A stretch of DNA of 64,000 nucleotides, taken from ENR-C587 sp942493235. Its GTDB lineage: Bacteria > Bacteroidota > Ignavibacteria > Kapaibacteriales > UBA2268. Made by a program: the position numbers and the translations under genes. The notes beneath the pieces were generated by a model that saw only the letters and a program-made list of their open reading frames with translations, did no database searches and was not told the origin of the DNA. The DNA lies in assembly GCA_942493235.1 (NCBI GenBank), contig OW818676.1, positions 1 to 64,000 of the forward strand. The letters run 5' to 3'. Below, one piece after another: positions 62,517 through 64,000 of this stretch; positions within the stretch are counted from its first letter, which is position 1, and each line of letters starts with the position of its first letter.

Positions 62517-62710
62517 AATTGGTTCTTCGCTATTTTGTGCAGTAAAGAGGTCTGCTGAAACTGGTGATTTGGAATTAAAATTGGGAATGTATAAATCACG
62601 GTACTACACTCTGCACAGTTTGGCTGGGAGGCAGAAAATATTTCAAATCAAACAGGTATCCCTGTTTTTTCAACTTTAATTTTTACACACTTAAAACAAC
62701 GATGAACAAA
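62517..62710. repeat. MITE-like element, TTGGTTCTTCGCTATT ends (copy 3)
   Basis: The left end AATTGGTTCTTCGCTATTTT (then GTGCAGTAAAG) matches the copy at 17648 over its first 18 bases. The right end TTTACACACTTAAAACAACG (then ATGAACAAA) is its imperfect inverse. The interior of about 130 bp contains TTGGGAATGTATAAATCACG, shared in part with 55879. Confidence 0.65.
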
Positions 62711-62906
62711 TACTTTGGTATTATTTAATTGGCTGTTATCAAAATTAATAATTTAAATTTATATGAAGAATTAAATAATCATATCTAATATTTTGGTTTT
62801 TATCGAATTTTAGCTTATATTTATTTTTGCTAACTTTACTACTATAGTACAATTATAGCAAAATATATGAAATAATGTATAATTAATATTCGAATAAATC
62901 CTAAAT

Positions 62907-64000
62907 ATGAGAGAGAACAAACTATTTAATAGGTTATTAACACCAAAAACGAGTGTAGTATTATTTTCAATTTTAGTAGTTGCTACTCCTTTTATTATGC
63001 TTCAAAATTATTTGCAGAAAGCATTAAGAGAATTTAGCAGCCAAACAACAAGTATATTTACTTTAGAATTCCCAACCGTGCTATTGATAGTAATTCCTAT
63101 TGTTTTATTCTTTATCGTCTCTAATATCAAAAAGCTGACAGCTATTCGTTTATATGCTATTGCGTTTATATTTCTTATGCTTGCTTATGGGCAGGCAGTT
63201 TCGGATTATTATTTAAATCATACATTTTATGACTTACAGAATAATTGGCATTATATTGCATACGCTTTCTTTTCAATTATTATGTATAGATATTTAATAC
63301 AAAAGAACATATCTGTACAGAGAATAATGATGCACATTTTTATAAGGGGAATTGCTATATCACTGTTTGACGAGGGCGTTCAAGTATTTATATCTAATCG
63401 TGTATTTGATTTGTCTGATGTAGCCAAAGACAGTTGGGGGCTCTGGTTAGGCATGGTTGCCATATATTTCATATTTGAAAATGGAAAAATACTAAAATCA
63501 GATCAGAAAATATTACATAATACAATCAAAGAATATTTAAAATCACCATTTTCGATATTAGTTTTTCAAGGGATATTCACTTCTATTTATATTTTCGTTA
63601 GTAGTAATCTGTCGCTCTCAAGTAATTGGCTCAGTATGACTTCTATTACACTTGGGCTTAGCATATTTGTTTTCTTTTGCATACATTGCTTCCAATTCAA
63701 AACTCCAAGAAATATAATGATCGGAGTATTTTTATCAGTTGCTATTGCATTATCGATAAGTTATTGGAAAAATTACGATAAAGGGATAATGTCCATTAAC
63801 AACCATTTGACAATATATAATGGAATACCGATTCCTTTTTTTGATGTTTTCATTAAGCCAAACGGCTGGTTTAGATTAGTAGATAAAAAAGACCAAATAT
63901 CCAAAGGCGATATAATAAGAATTTTCGAGTATAAACCTGATATTTTAATTATGGCTGTTACAGAAAATAATTATTCAGGAAATAAATTCATTAGCTTAGA
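62907..64000 (+). CDS. VanZ-like membrane protein, 3' end beyond the window
   Basis: A frame opens at ATG 62907 and stays open for 364 codons to the right edge. The first part has several transmembrane helices. The block FDEGVQVFISNRVFDLSDVAKD (20 residues from FDEG to AK) then SWGLWLG matches the VanZ family signature (D-E-x-x-Q-x-F-x-x-x-R-x-x-D-x-x-D-x-x-x-N/D-x-x-G). More helices follow, and then a soluble part from about residue 295 (PIPFFDVFIKPNGWFRLVDK, KPDILIMAVTE) that does not belong to VanZ. VanZ proteins can affect glycopeptide resistance, but the function here is unknown. Partial. Confidence 0.72.
   Translation, partial: MRENKLFNRLLTPKTSVVLFSILVVATPFIMLQNYLQKALREFSSQTTSIFTLEFPTVLLIVIPIVLFFIVSNIKKLTAIRLYAIAFIFLMLAYGQAVSDYYLNHTFYDLQNNWHYIAYAFFSIIMYRYLIQKNISVQRIMMHIFIRGIAISLFDEGVQVFISNRVFDLSDVAKDSWGLWLGMVAIYFIFENGKILKSDQKILHNTIKEYLKSPFSILVFQGIFTSIYIFVSSNLSLSSNWLSMTSITLGLSIFVFFCIHCFQFKTPRNIMIGVFLSVAIALSISYWKNYDKGIMSINNHLTIYNGIPIPFFDVFIKPNGWFRLVDKKDQISKGDIIRIFEYKPDILIMAVTENNYSGNKFISL

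Overview
The window is about 64 kb of AT-rich bacterial chromosome (roughly one third G+C by eye). It looks like the Bacteroidota/Chlorobiota side of the FCB group, plausibly a Kapabacteria- or Ignavibacteria-like lineage. Reasons: several large exported proteins end in type IX secretion (T9SS) sorting domains; there is a CarboxypepD-reg/TonB receptor; and several genes carry Bacteroidota-type promoters (TTTG, 19-20 nt, TAnnTTTG). The phylum assignment is inference. No tRNA, rRNA, CRISPR array or prophage was found.

Layout. 1-6.1 kb: a Cys-rich secreted protein, dnaK, a site-2-protease-like membrane peptidase and a VWA-OmpA lipoprotein. 6.1-12.4 kb: an IS630 fossil, miaB, a dihydroorotate-dehydrogenase-like enzyme, small proteins, a phosphoglucose/phosphomannose isomerase, and an unknown 133-aa gene with rpsU. 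12.5-17.5 kb: a T9SS cargo protein with BNR-like repeats, fbp, a lipoprotein and ruvC. 18-26.1 kb: mraZ-rsmH with MraZ boxes, a lipoprotein, infC, lysS, a PLP dehydratase and coaE. 26.5-28.3 kb: an intact IS1634-type transposase gene. 28.4-38.5 kb: signalling genes (a six-PAS/GAF kinase and two receiver-kinase hybrids), maf with an orphan ABC permease, and an OmpA-type barrel protein. 39-43 kb: mdh and a TonB receptor. 43.2-52.3 kb: two propeller-like secreted proteins, a tandem pair of Cys-rich secreted proteins with a structured leader, and an IgGFc-binding-like T9SS cargo. 52.7-55.8 kb: CDGSH protein, coaD, lipoprotein, rplU-rpmA and a TPR protein. 56.2-59.8 kb: a four-gene operon of PD40 lipoprotein, ECF sigma, anti-sigma/barrel fusion and DUF4397-like lipoprotein. 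60-64 kb: an unknown membrane protein, HPr, a cytochrome c and a VanZ-like protein cut by the window edge.

Housekeeping genes (dnaK, miaB, infC, lysS, rplU, rpmA, rpsU, ruvC, rsmH, coaD, coaE, mdh, fbp) are scattered singly or in pairs among envelope and signalling genes. The intergenic gaps are unusually rich in short non-coding repeats. One family is nested: GAGGCTGTGTAAA-type ends enclose GAGGCTGTCTAAAATT-type ends, which enclose a palindromic GTCATTCTGA core. A second family has TTGGTTCTTCGCTATT-type ends. There are also short hairpins.

The most interesting observations are: (1) two tandem Cys-rich secreted genes with a near-identical ~127-nt leader whose predicted stem carries a compensatory base-pair change; (2) the nested repeats, where one element seems to sit at the same position of another in two copies; (3) a 136-bp fragment of the TonB receptor gene copied about 5.9 kb away next to a repeat end; (4) an anti-sigma protein fused to an outer-membrane-barrel-like domain; (5) infC with no possible ATG start; and (6) a probable leaderless lipoprotein gene.
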